From: Calamus simplicifolius
Lineage: Eukaryota; Streptophyta; Magnoliopsida; Arecales; Arecaceae
NCBI GenBank assembly: GCA_900491605.1
Contig: UESW01003882.1
Coordinates: forward strand, 1,324,579-1,388,578
DNA length: 64,000 nt
Reading direction: 5' to 3'
Part shown: positions 55,801-64,000 of the stretch, in pieces
Layout of the letters: the number at the start of each line of letters is the position of its first letter
Numbering within the stretch: the first letter of the stretch is position 1
Made by a program: the position numbers and the translations under genes
Notes under the pieces: model-generated
What the model was told of the DNA's origin: nothing
Databases searched by the model: none
What the model saw: only the letters and a program-made list of their open reading frames with translations

Positions 55801-58637
55801 TTGAATCTCAAAGGGGCTTCCACTACAAAGGGATGCCCCATTCATTGTCAAAGCACTTTAAAAAAAGACCTAAAATAATAAGGATGAAAGTCATGAAAAT
55901 TATATGGAAAAGCACGAAATGACATCGGAGAGACTCCTAATTAAAAATGCTAAGCACTTGAGGATTCATGGAGTCAACCCCAAATAATTGGGGCAAGGGT
56001 TATGCTTATGTTTATGTGCACATAATTACAAGGTTAACCATGTCAGCATGAAAACACAATCTTTCATCATTCTGTGATAATTTATTTGACCAAAGGCTGA
56101 TTCTTACCCAGAATTGTTGGACACTTTTTGGAATAATGTCGTCCTTAGAGTCACCAATTTCTGATAGAGTCAGGATTACAGGATTATGCAGCACAAGCTT
56201 CTTCAATTTCTCAACGTCAGAACTGCCAAAGTTTACAAAAACGCATAGAAGATAGAATTTAGTGATGAACTTTAAAAGCCCTAGAACAAGAGAAGATGAA
56301 CCACTACAATTTTGATGATAAATTATCAATGAGATATACAGTTCAACAAGTCACAATTGTAAAAGCATTTGATGCGCACCGATTGAGTTGTCAAATTAGG
56401 CCATAATTGCACAATTCAAATATCCATAAATTCAACTGAGCAATCTTGCCTTTGTTTACAGACTTATCAAACAAGCCTAGGTAAAGGATTCTAGTTGGTC
56501 CCATCACTCTTTTTGCATACAAGGTCTTCAGATAAAATTCTAAATAACTTGGATAAACTATTGAGTGATACAGAAAATACATGACTATGTCAAAAAAATA
56601 CAGACCCAACCTCATGGTTATAGGCAAATAGCTAACCATTTCAAAGACTGCAGTTAGCATGAAACAGAAACATCTCACTCAAAATAACAACAACAACAAC
56701 AATGATAATAACAAAAATAACATCATTATTATTATAAAAACAACAACAAACTCACTCAACAGATTCAACGCTTTTCTCACAATATTCCTTTGACTACGTG
56801 TTATCTGTGAGCAGGATATACAACAATAGTCATACAAATTAAGGATGCATTTCGGGTGAGATCTCTTAGCTACTAAATAGTATAGATAATACAAACCATC
56901 AAGAAAGCTCAAAAGTTATTTTGAATTTATTTTAGAACTTTCATGTTGGGAAAAGGCTTAGTTGAGTTGAGTTTAGAACTTTCATGATTTGCTCAAGAAG
57001 CATCATCTCTCTTAATAATAAAGCATGAGACAGAATTCCAAATTTCAGAAAACGTAGATTTAAACACAAAAAAATATACAATATATGAGTTCACCATTTT
57101 GCTATGCCTGAATTCTGATAAAGTATCAAATAAACTGGATAGATTATTTAAGTCATATGTGCATTCATCACTGAGTTTAGAACCAAAAAAGAAAAAGAAA
57201 AAGCAACCTAAACATAACACTTTAAGTAATAAGATTAGAGGAAGACAAATGTAGGATAATAGCAGAAGTGTCCTTTGTTTGACTCATTAAGGTTAATAAA
57301 TTGAGTGTCTGTGCAGATTGGCTTGTATTAACTATGTTTCTAGAAGTACATCAAAATATATGGAAAAATTTGATACGAAAAGGCATCACATAATATGTAA
57401 AAGGACCAGTAAAAGATTACTTCATTCAACCTTGAAGTTGCAGACATTAGGAGACATTGACATCGTCGTGGCACATGGGGAATAAGTACTTTCAAGTCAT
57501 CCTCATAGCCATACGATAATAGAAGGTCAGCCTGGAATTAAGGTCCAATCTTCAAATTCTGAGCAATGGAATATAACCAAGAAAATAATTGCAAAAAATC
57601 ATGTAGCTACAGAGTCAGCTTCACACCTCATCAAGAACCAGCATTGAAAGTGAATCCTTGATGCTTGATGTCTGAAGGACACCTTTTGAAATGCATGTTG
57701 AAATGCAAGCTGGAGTGGAGACCACAATATCAGGTGGCCCAGCCAGTGCTGTATTCTGCAAACAAAATGATGAATCAAGGAACTACAAAAGATTCCCACA
57801 TAATCCACCAAGCAGGATTTAATTTGCGGCCTGCCTAACGAGCAAAGCATCTCTTCAACAAATTTTAATATAAAGAACATTTCTAAACAATAAGAACGCA
57901 CCATATCTGCAACTGGCATGCTGGCTATCAATTGCACCACTTTCAATTGAACTCTACAGAATTCTAGGAGAGATGACGCCTCATTATAAATCTGAAAACA
58001 AGAATTGAGTCTCAACCACACCAAGCCATCAAAATCCAATAACAACAAAAACAACTCCTCCATCAAGAGGTTTTTCTAGAGCTCGGAAACAGTGATATAA
58101 AGCTCAGCACCTGATGGCAAAGCTCCCGTGTTGGCACGAGGATGAAGGAACTCGGAGCGGCCTTTCTCGAACCGCTCTCTGAGAATAGCTTCTGCAGCAT
58201 CGGAAGAAGGTAGGCAAAGGTCTTCCCTGAGCCCGTCTTGGCCCGAGCCACGACATCCTTGCCTTCCTACACGAACAAACCACAGCGGCCCATCGTCTCA
58301 GTGATCAAAATTGTTTCTTTTTACAACAAAATACTGAATCAAAGTAATTAAACCGCCAATAAACGATCTTTTGCAGAAGTCAGGTCAGAAATAAGTAGAA
58401 AGATCGAAATCTCTAGCGTATTAGGATTTTGAACATATTTCGGGAAAACAGCAAACTGACCAAGATCAAGGGGATGGCCTCGCGCTGGATCAGGGTGGGC
58501 TCGGTGATGGCCTTCTTCGACAAAGCCCGAACCAATCGGGCCTCCACGCCCAGCTCTTCGAAGCTTACCTCCTCTTCTGCACGTCCGTTTTCTTCTTCCT
58601 TTCCTTCGCCTCGGTTTCCCTCGGGCAAAACCGTCAT
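43869..58637 (-). CDS. RH16: DEAD-box ATP-dependent RNA helicase 16 (Dbp9 family), 15 exons, one frameshift
   Basis: Nuclear/nucleolar ATPase whose yeast relative Dbp9 acts in 60S ribosomal subunit assembly. Coding exons by GT-AG splicing (high to low): 58637-58461, 58266-58111, 57991-57902, 57755-57627, 57531-57431, 56222-56108, 54136-54005, 50399-50334, 48804-48628, 47896-47801, 47533-47393, 45152-45071, 44596-44559, 44442-44228, 43955-43869. Motifs: Q motif with F26 and Q51; AKTGSGKT 68-75; PTRELCHQ 104-111; TP 155-156; VLDEAD 181-186 (split by intron 4); SAT 214-216; VLVFVN 281-286; RGID 372-375; HRIGRTGR 396-403. A Lys-rich insert (338-363) and basic C-terminus are family features. Exon 12 lacks one base (AACTTGAAAA, expected one base longer), so translation stops at TGA 44594-44592 after 488 residues instead of about 600. 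Either a real truncation or an assembly error. Confidence 0.92.
45516..45551 (+). repeat. RTE LINE 3' tail fragment in helicase intron 11
   Basis: GATGGGAAAAGGCTTAGATG followed by repeated AGTTG units, the extreme 3' end of the RTE family seen inverted at 45925. Plus orientation. Confidence 0.6.
45925..46112 (-). mobile_element. 5'-truncated RTE-type LINE fragment in helicase intron 11
   Basis: On the minus strand it encodes GRGRPKLTWTKIIKKDITIC followed by NRAEWKKQIHVADLM and a stop, then GGGAAAAGGCTTAGATGAG and a (TTGAG)n tail. This is the conserved C-terminus and 3' end of plant RTE retrotransposon polyproteins. Only about the last 60 codons remain. Confidence 0.75.
49192..49300 (-). mobile_element. 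RTE-type LINE fragment in helicase intron 8
   Basis: Same 3'-terminal sequence as 45925-46112 (AAGTTGAGT tail, GGGAAAAGACTTAGATGAG, CATGTAGCCGACC), truncated earlier. Minus orientation. Confidence 0.7.
52413..52580 (-). mobile_element. RTE-type LINE fragment in helicase intron 7
   Basis: Minus strand: encodes the RRPKLT-like start and ends GGGAAAAGGCTTAGATGAG with a (TTGAG)n tail. Similar to 45925-46112 over about 165 bp. Intron 7 (3.6 kb) is the longest of the gene and otherwise shows nothing I recognise. Confidence 0.7.
56945..56972 (+). repeat. RTE LINE 3' tail fragment in helicase intron 5
   Basis: GTTGGGAAAAGGCTTAGTTG plus AGTTGAGTT, the terminal bases of the same family in plus orientation. 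Confidence 0.5.
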
Positions 58638-58649
58638 GGCGACTGGTTA

Positions 58650-58658
58650 TTAGGGTTT
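58650..58658 (-). promoter_or_regulatory. Telo-box (AAACCCTAA) upstream of the helicase start
   Basis: On the minus strand AAACCCTAA lies 13 bases upstream of the ATG at 58637. Telo-boxes near the transcription start are typical of plant ribosomal-protein and ribosome-biogenesis genes. Confidence 0.7.
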
Positions 58659-58732
58659 TAGAGGAGGAGAGAAGAAAGAAGATACAATCTGGCGGCCGAA
58701 AGACTGATCAGGGATCAGGGATATGTATAAAC

Positions 58733-58738
58733 TGGGCC
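58733..58738 (+). promoter_or_regulatory. Site II element (TGGGCC) in the helicase promoter
   Basis: TGGGCC, about 95 bp upstream of the ATG, matches the TGGGCY site II motif bound by TCP factors in plant growth-related promoters. It is paired here with the telo-box at 58650-58658. Confidence 0.55.
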
Positions 58739-58877
58739 AGAGATGGGTCGGCCTCCAACCGAACCCAGACCGAGCCGACTATTAATTTTGACACAAACCC
58801 TGATCCAACTTAGATCCCAAATGATTGGATTCCAAGTTGTTTCGATTTAATCAAATCATCATGATCTACTGCTTTTT

Positions 58878-59465
58878 AAGGGGCATTTCATATGAGGTGA
58901 TCCTAAAAGGATCATCGGTGACACGCGTAAAGATAATAAAATCATCATATTTAATTGCACCTCGATATAATGATAATTTCAGATCGTTCCCATCTCACGA
59001 ATCACGGCTTAACCTAGTGAACCTATACCAATCCATAAGGTTTGGTATCCAAAATAACCCCAAACCATGATCTTGACTTAAAATTTAGAAATTATTTTCA
59101 TATTAATATTACAATATCATATGATATTATAATTTTATAATTTGATCTTAAATATTATAATAATAAATAATATGAAATAATAATAAATTATTATAATACT
59201 TGCAAAATATATAAACGGTAGTTAATTTTTTAAAGTAAAACGAGGTTAATTAATTGAAGGTAATTTGGTATTCATGACCGATAAACCAAGATTTTTATGA
59301 TATATTAATGTAATGATTTTAGATCATTTGATGATTAAATCACTAATATATATAATATCAAATACAGTGGTCTTAGATCATTGAAAAACAAATCATCTTG
59401 ATATAAAGATTATTAGTAATATTAGATCATCATGATGGTCTTATTTAGGTTATCAAATGCCCTTT
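58878..59465. mobile_element. Possible MITE in the helicase upstream region
   Basis: AAGGGGCATTTCATA at the left and, inverted, AAAGGGCATTTGATA at the right enclose about 590 bp of AT-rich DNA without coding capacity. No clear target duplication is visible, so element status is tentative. Confidence 0.35.
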
Positions 59466-59936
59466 GGATGCATTTGCATAAGCTCTACTTCTATTGATCC
59501 AAATCAATGCTAGGGCAATTGGAATAGCCATGGCACTAAAAGTTGATTTGGCATGGTTAAACCCGCTTGCTTACCTAATCTTACACAATAACATTTGATT
59601 GTGTTAAAATACTTTGGTCATCTCCTTGCTTGTTGTAAATTGCATCTAGTAGTTTCTACTAATTGTGAACTCCATTGCCATCATTGCTTCAATAAAATCT
59701 ACTAGCATTTGATCCGAAAGAAGTTATTTTTAACCTCACATTGGATTTGTTGCATCGAAGATGGTGTACAAAGCATAGCAAACGAATCATCCCCATGAGT
59801 GACGATGCTCGAGGAATGCGCTCGCGAAGTGTTCTTGAGGTAAATTTGTTGAAGTGCCTACTGAAAATTGTAAGATATTGATGTGCCTGAAATCAGGCAT
59901 GCAGGACGCTATCCTCTCCTCGTATGCACCAAGAAA
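59466..59936. other. Intergenic, no gene recognised
   Basis: Separates the promoter-side MITE-like region from the inverted SUN fragment. The minus-strand frame of the fragment runs on into it (59936-59787, reading GAYEERIASCMPDF), but this part has no similarity to SUN proteins. Confidence 0.5.
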
Positions 59937-60301
59937 TGGTGAGTTAGTATTATCTTCAATCCTACCAGCCAATCTCCAAACTGTCTGCCCCAGCCATAAA
60001 AGAGCTACTAGAAGCAGACAAATCTTGGTTAGAATGCTAAGAACAGTTTGCCACTTTGCTTTTTGCTGCTTCGGAATAGCTTTTTTATGCCGTGGTGAAA
60101 TGGTGGAGGAAGCTTTCTTCAGCCGTGACAAGTCTTTAGATCTCTCAACAACAGATTCTTTCCTATTTTATGGCTTAGATCCTTCCCATTAACAATTATC
60201 TTATCCTCATTAACTCCTCCTTCAGTAGGCACATAAAGCTTTGATTTCTTCTCTCATGCATTATTATTGGCAGCAATATTTGCTTCCATTGCAGCAATGG
60301 T
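59937..60301 (-). pseudogene. Truncated SUN-protein N-terminus (inverted copy)
   Basis: On the minus strand from ATG 60290: MEANIAANNNA, a TGA where the other copy has TCA, then KKSKLYVPTEGGVNEDK, a frameshift, and an open stretch 60131-59787 with SRLKKASSTISPRHKK, AKWQTVLSILTKICLLLVAL and LWLGQTVWRLAGRIEDNTNS. These are the basic nuclear segment and the transmembrane helix. No coiled coil or SUN domain follows. Where the left copy has single-base deletions (near 40310 and 40413), this copy keeps the frame, so the lesions are independent. Confidence 0.82.
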
Positions 60302-60832
60302 GGAAGCAGACACAAGAAGTAATCTAAGAAAAATAGAAATAATAAATAAAGATTTTAATAAAGATTTTGAGGTAAAAAAGATTGCTCATAGCTAAAGCTA
60401 AAGAAGCAATGAATTAAATTGAAGGGAAAAAGAAATAACTAATGACAGATTCAACCGTTCTAAAACTAAAATATATGCATTTCTTAAGAAAAACAAATTT
60501 GCAACAAAAACTCCTTTAGAAAAAGGTCAATCAACCAATAAACAAAAAATTACAGAAAATTAATTAAAATTGATGATATAGCAAGACAATCAAGAAAATT
60601 TTAATATTATATTTTAGTATTTTTATGCTCTTTAAACATAAGAGAAGGTTTTATTGAATGAGATAACCAGAAAGAAATGAAATTTTTATAAGACAATCAA
60701 AAAATAAAAAAGTATGCATGTGAAACAATCCTAAAATTACCGATCATTATTAGAGGTTCCGTCAACCAAATCTTCAAGACTATCCAATCCACATTCGATG
60801 TTACCTAGAATCCATGGGTTCAAAGACTCATA

Positions 60833-60838
<6 letters not shown>
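59937..60838 (-). repeat. Right arm of the inverted duplication
   Basis: The reverse complement matches 39585-40495. At its coding end the similarity stops at 59937 just past CTAACTCACCATTTC; at its upstream end it stops at a (TA)n run (60838-60865). The breakpoint in coding sequence shows the copy is partial. Confidence 0.88.

Positions 60839-60865
<27 letters not shown>
60838..60865. repeat. (TA)n microsatellite at the inverted-arm boundary
   Basis: About 14 TA units exactly where similarity between the two arms ends. Confidence 0.85.
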
Positions 60866-60870
<5 letters not shown>

Positions 60871-61518
60871 CACCATAACCATTCAGCTATTTCAGTTTCA
60901 AACACATACAAACAAAATATTAAAGGCTCATGAGCAACGTGAATATTGAAATTAGTAAATATAAGACACTTCTTGATTCAGGGATCTCAAGTTAAATGGC
61001 ATTATATTTCTTTTTATATACATTAAATCATCTCCTCGATAAAAATGTACTGCAGTGCTAGTTTTTATAAGTCTAGATACATTATCCATTCAAGCCTAAA
61101 ACGAACCATTTGAAGAAGAACGGATTGATTCAAAAAAAAAATGCAGAAAAGAGCAAGCATATTAATACAATCCTTCTTAAAAAAACATTGATAACATAAC
61201 AGAATGGATTGATTTAAAAAAAATTGTAGAAAAAAAGCTAAGCGGAGAAACACGTAGGTGTGAGGACCGATCGATTGCACAGGCTTGGGCGAAGGCTCCG
61301 CGTGGTTGGCGAGGGCATAGGCTTGGGTTCTGCGTGGTCGCGAGGAGATGAAGCGCCAAGGTATACGGTCGAAGAGATCAAGCGCCAAGGTGTACGGTGC
61401 ATGTGAAGACCGATCGCACAGATCGCCGAGGAGATCAAGCGCCAAGGTGAGAGGGGTTTGGATTTGTTTTGCAAGAGAGGGGAAGGCAACGCGAAAGAAT
61501 TTACGTTTCCGAGTTCTA
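60866..61518. other. Intergenic, no gene recognised; short GATCAAGCGCCAAGGT repeats
   Basis: 61345-61450 has three imperfect copies of GAT(C/G)AAGCGCCAAGGT in GC-richer sequence. Minus-strand frames across it (61445-61065 and others) look like repeat translations (LALDLFDRIPWRFISS) and resemble no family I know. Confidence 0.5.
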
Positions 61519-61730
61519 AGGGGGCGTTTGGTAGGAGGTAATCTATCCAGATTACCGGTAATTTAAAATGGCCTCACCGAATAACCATGTTTGGTACGTA
61601 TTTTGAATGGCAATCCATCTTGCAGTGGTAATCTGGATTACCACTCAAGTGGTAATCCAGATTACCTCAAGGGGAGGTGGCTATCCACATTACCGGCTAT
61701 GTTGTAATCTAATAAGTTTTCTTTTGACAA
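61519..61730. mobile_element. MITE-like terminus with clustered GGTAATC / GATTACC palindromes
   Basis: Starts GGGGGCGTTTGGTAGGAGGT, a form common at ends of plant hAT-type MITEs. Palindromes follow: 61537-61556 (GGTAATC...GATTACC), 61625-61644 (GTGGTAATC-TG-GATTACCAC, perfect 9-bp arms) and 61650-61667 (GTGGTAATC-CA-GATTACC). The other end was not found. Confidence 0.5.
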
Positions 61731-61774
61731 ATTACCCCTATCTTTTTTGTAAAAATAAAATTATCCCTTCCATC

Positions 61775-62100
61775 AAACAATTAAATTAATTAAAAAAATT
61801 AAATTAAAAAATTAAATTAATTTTAAAAATTAATTTTTAATTTTTAATTTAATTTTAAAAATTATTTTTTTAATTTTTAATTTAATTTTTTTAAAATAAT
61901 TTTTTTTTTTTAATTTAATTTTTTAAAAATAATTTTTAAATTTTTTAAATTAATTTTTAAATTTTTTTTTAAATATTAAATTAATTTAATTAATTTAAAT
62001 TTTAATTTTAAAAAATTTTTTATTTTTTTTTATTTTTTTTTTTTTAATATTGATTCAATTAAAATTAAAAATTAAATTTTTTATTTTTTTTTTTTTTTAA
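61775..62100. repeat. A/T-only low-complexity tract
   Basis: Almost exclusively A and T (AATTTTTAAATT-like words) for over 300 bp, merging into the polypyrimidine tract. Confidence 0.85.
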
Positions 62101-63060
62101 TTTTTTTTAATTTTTTTCTTTCTTTTTTTTTATTTTTTTCTTTTTTTAATTTTTTTCTTTCCCCCTTCCTTTTTTTTCCTTTTTTTTTTTTTTTTCCTTT
62201 TTTTTTATTTTTTTCTTTTTTTTTTTTTTCCTTTCCCTCCTTTTCCTTCGTTTTTTTTTTTCCTTCCTTTTTTTTTTTTTTTTGTCTTTTTTCCCCCCTC
62301 TCCCCTTCCTTCCTTCCCCCTTTCCTTTTTTTTTTTTTCCGTCCTTTTTTTTTTCCCCTTCCTTTTTCCCTTCCTTTTTTCCTTTTTTTCCCTTCCTTTT
62401 TTTCCTTTTTTTTCCTTCCTTTTTTCCTTTTTCCCTTCCTTTTTTTTTTCCCTTTTTTTTTTCCCTTCCTTCCCCTTTCGTTTTCCCCTCTGCTTTTTTT
62501 CCTTTTTTCTTTTTTCCCCTCCTTTTTTTCCCCGTCCTTTTTTCCCTTTCTTTTTCCCCCCCTCCCCCCTCCCTTCCCTTTTTTCTTTGTCCCTTCCTTC
62601 CTTTTTTCCCCCTTTCCTTTTTTCCTTCCTTTCCTCTTCCCCCCCCCTTCCCCCCTCCTCTCTCCTTCGTCTCTTCCTCTCCTTTTTCTCTCCCCTCTTC
62701 CCCCCTCCCTTCTTTTTCCCCTCCTCCTCACCTTGTGCTCCTTGCCCGTTCCGCCCCCCCCCCCCTTTGCCTCTCTGTTTCCCGCTTCCCCCTCTTTTCC
62801 TCTTCCCCCCTCTTCCCTCGTCTCTTCTCCTTCTCTCCCTCCTTTGCTTTCGGCTCTTTTGCGGTCATTTTCCCCTTTTTCCTCGCTTTGCTTTCCTCTC
62901 TGCCTTTCCTTCGGGGTCTTTTGCCCTTTGCTGTTCTCTGCCTGGTCCTCCTTCCTTTCCCTCCCTCTCGTCGCCTCTTCTCTTCCTCTCTTTCTCCTTC
63001 GGCTTGCTGGCCCTGCGCCCCCCCCTCTCCGCCCTTCGGTTCTTTTTTTTTCTATCTCCG
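62101..63060. repeat. Polypyrimidine tract with drifting composition
   Basis: From about 62100 the plus strand is T-runs with increasing C (TTTTCCTTCC words), then by 62630 C-rich (CCCCCCCTTCCCC) and from 62740 C/T with scattered G. The long plus-strand frames (for example 62282-63238, Phe/Pro/Ser-rich) and the Lys/Arg/Gly frame on the minus strand are composition artefacts, not genes. Confidence 0.85.
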
Positions 63061-63650
63061 CGGGCGCCCCCGCGTGTGGCTTGGGTCCGCGCGTTCTCCC
63101 TCGCTGTTGTCCGCGAGCGTTGTTCCTTGCCCTCCCGCCAACATGGGCTGCTATTTGAATAGTCTCTCCGTTTGGATTAGGATTACTCTCGGCTATAGTT
63201 TTAGGAGATTCCTTCGTTTCCGAGTTTTAGAGGGATAGCGTTTTTTTCCTTTTTTTTTTTTATAAGAGGGAGGCCCACGCGTGTGGCCTGGGTCCGAGCG
63301 TTCTCAATAGCTGTTGTCCAAGCGTTGTTATATTGACGCATCCCTCCGCCAACGAGGGCTGTTAGGATTACTCTCGTGAGCTGTAGTTTATAAGAGGGAA
63401 ATTTCTTTTTTATAGAAACGCGAAATTTATAGGAGGGGACCCGCCGATTCCTTCATTTCCGAGTTCTAAAGGATTGCGTTTTTTTTATAGGAGGGATGCC
63501 AACGCATGTGGCCTGGGTCCCGCGAGCTCAATCGCTCTCTTGCTGGTTGTCCGAGCGTTGTTCTTTTATTATATTTATCCCTCCGCCAACGAGGGATAGC
63601 AATCTCTCCGTCTCCTGCTTGAATTAGAATTACTGTATTAATTCATGATA
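63061..63650. repeat. Three diverged tandem copies of a roughly 210-bp unit
   Basis: GTGTGGC(T/C)TGGGTCC anchors recur near 63074, 63280 and 63506. Each is followed by GTTGTCC...AGCGTTGTT, then CC(T)CCGCCAAC and a GGATTACT or GAATTACT segment, then GAGATTCCTTC-like sequence and a T-run. The sequence TTTCCGAGTTCTAA at 61508 belongs to the same family. Confidence 0.75.
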
Positions 63651-63712
63651 TATAATTAATATATTAATATATTAATTATATAAAATATGCAAAAAAAGTT
63701 ATTGATGACGCC

Positions 63713-64000
63713 AAGACACCCTCCTCGAGCGTCGGGGATGACGGACGTCTCTCTCCTCGAGGTCCTGCAAGAAAAGTCCTCTGGGACCGGCGACGCCGGT
63801 GGGGACCCTCGACGATCAAGTTAGCTGCTTGGGCTCAGACAAAGAACCGCTCCAGCGAAGAGGAGCTGAGGCGGTTAGGGTTTTTTGCTGGGAGGAAGAA
63901 AAGCTCCGAAAAAACCAGAGTTCAGTCCCACTTACAGCGTGAATGTATGTCTTTTATACCTGTCCGAATACAGTGACTTGCAGCCTTGGAAGATCTCTGT
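63713..64000 (-). repeat. Partial LTR, minus orientation, cut by window end
   Basis: Begins TGATGACGCC, the reverse complement of the LTR end GGCGTCATCA found in the element at 27181-31263, and has a minus-strand TATA-like GGTATAAAAGACAT at about 63949-63962. The sequence between differs from that element, so it is at most a distant relative. Confidence 0.4.

Noticed and set aside
61065..61489. Minus-strand frames rich in LALDLF/RFISS considered as a small gene
   Set aside because: They cover the GATCAAGCGCCAAGGT repeats, overlap one another in different frames, and have no start context or motif.
62081..63238. Very long open frames on both strands (Lys/Arg/Gly-rich on minus, Phe/Pro/Ser-rich on plus)
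   Set aside because: Pure consequence of the polypyrimidine tract; no stop codons can occur, and no domain is present.

Overview
The window is plant nuclear DNA, almost certainly from a monocot and perhaps a palm; the species guess rests only on the style of the retroelements and the two host gene families. There are no bacterial features. It has two kinds of territory: a transposon-dominated left part (1-31263, with more repeats after 61500) and a host-gene island (about 39585-60838).

Left part. A Ty3/gypsy chromovirus of the Tekay/Del type runs on the plus strand from the window edge to 7635, with decayed gag and pol and a 2.1 kb 3' LTR. An L1-type LINE remnant follows (7853-8484). A Ty1/copia element (A, minus strand, 8485-25390, target duplication GGAGA) lies inside that LINE, whose tail resumes at 25396-25428. 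The left LTR of A is itself split by a second copia element of the Sirevirus type (B, minus strand, 8709-18702). B has 1.4 kb LTRs, a typical G-rich polypurine tract, gag, pol, and a decayed third ORF downstream of pol. The promoter part of each B LTR carries about a dozen GTCGGCTCC/GTCGACTCC repeats, most of which contain the complement of the plant DRE/CRT core (GCCGAC). A 4.1 kb non-autonomous LTR element (27181-31263, target duplication AGGTT) comes next, with three internal repeat systems and a possible captured gene fragment.

Middle. From 31264 to 39584 I find only AT-rich DNA and MITE-like elements, the best being a Tourist-like element at 37644-38089.

Host-gene island. At 40135-41873 (+) there is a broken SUN-domain (nuclear envelope) gene whose coiled coil has grown to four 30-residue repeats. 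On the minus strand, 58637-43869, lies a 15-exon DEAD-box RNA helicase of the RH16/Dbp9 ribosome-biogenesis family. I mapped every exon with GT-AG junctions; a single-base deletion at the end of exon 12 predicts loss of the last roughly 110 residues. A telo-box and a TGGGCC site II element lie just upstream of its start, the usual promoter pair of plant ribosome-biogenesis genes. An inverted duplicate of the 5' part of the SUN gene sits beyond the helicase (59937-60838), so the helicase is bracketed by about 0.9 kb inverted arms 19.4 kb apart.

Right edge. 61519-64000 holds a palindrome-rich MITE-like end, a 1.3 kb tract whose composition slides from A/T to T/C to C/T plus G, a three-copy diverged tandem repeat, and the start of a minus-strand LTR cut by the window end.

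Many coding lesions here are single-base deletions, several in or beside short homopolymers, so assembly error is a real alternative to true pseudogenisation for the two host genes.
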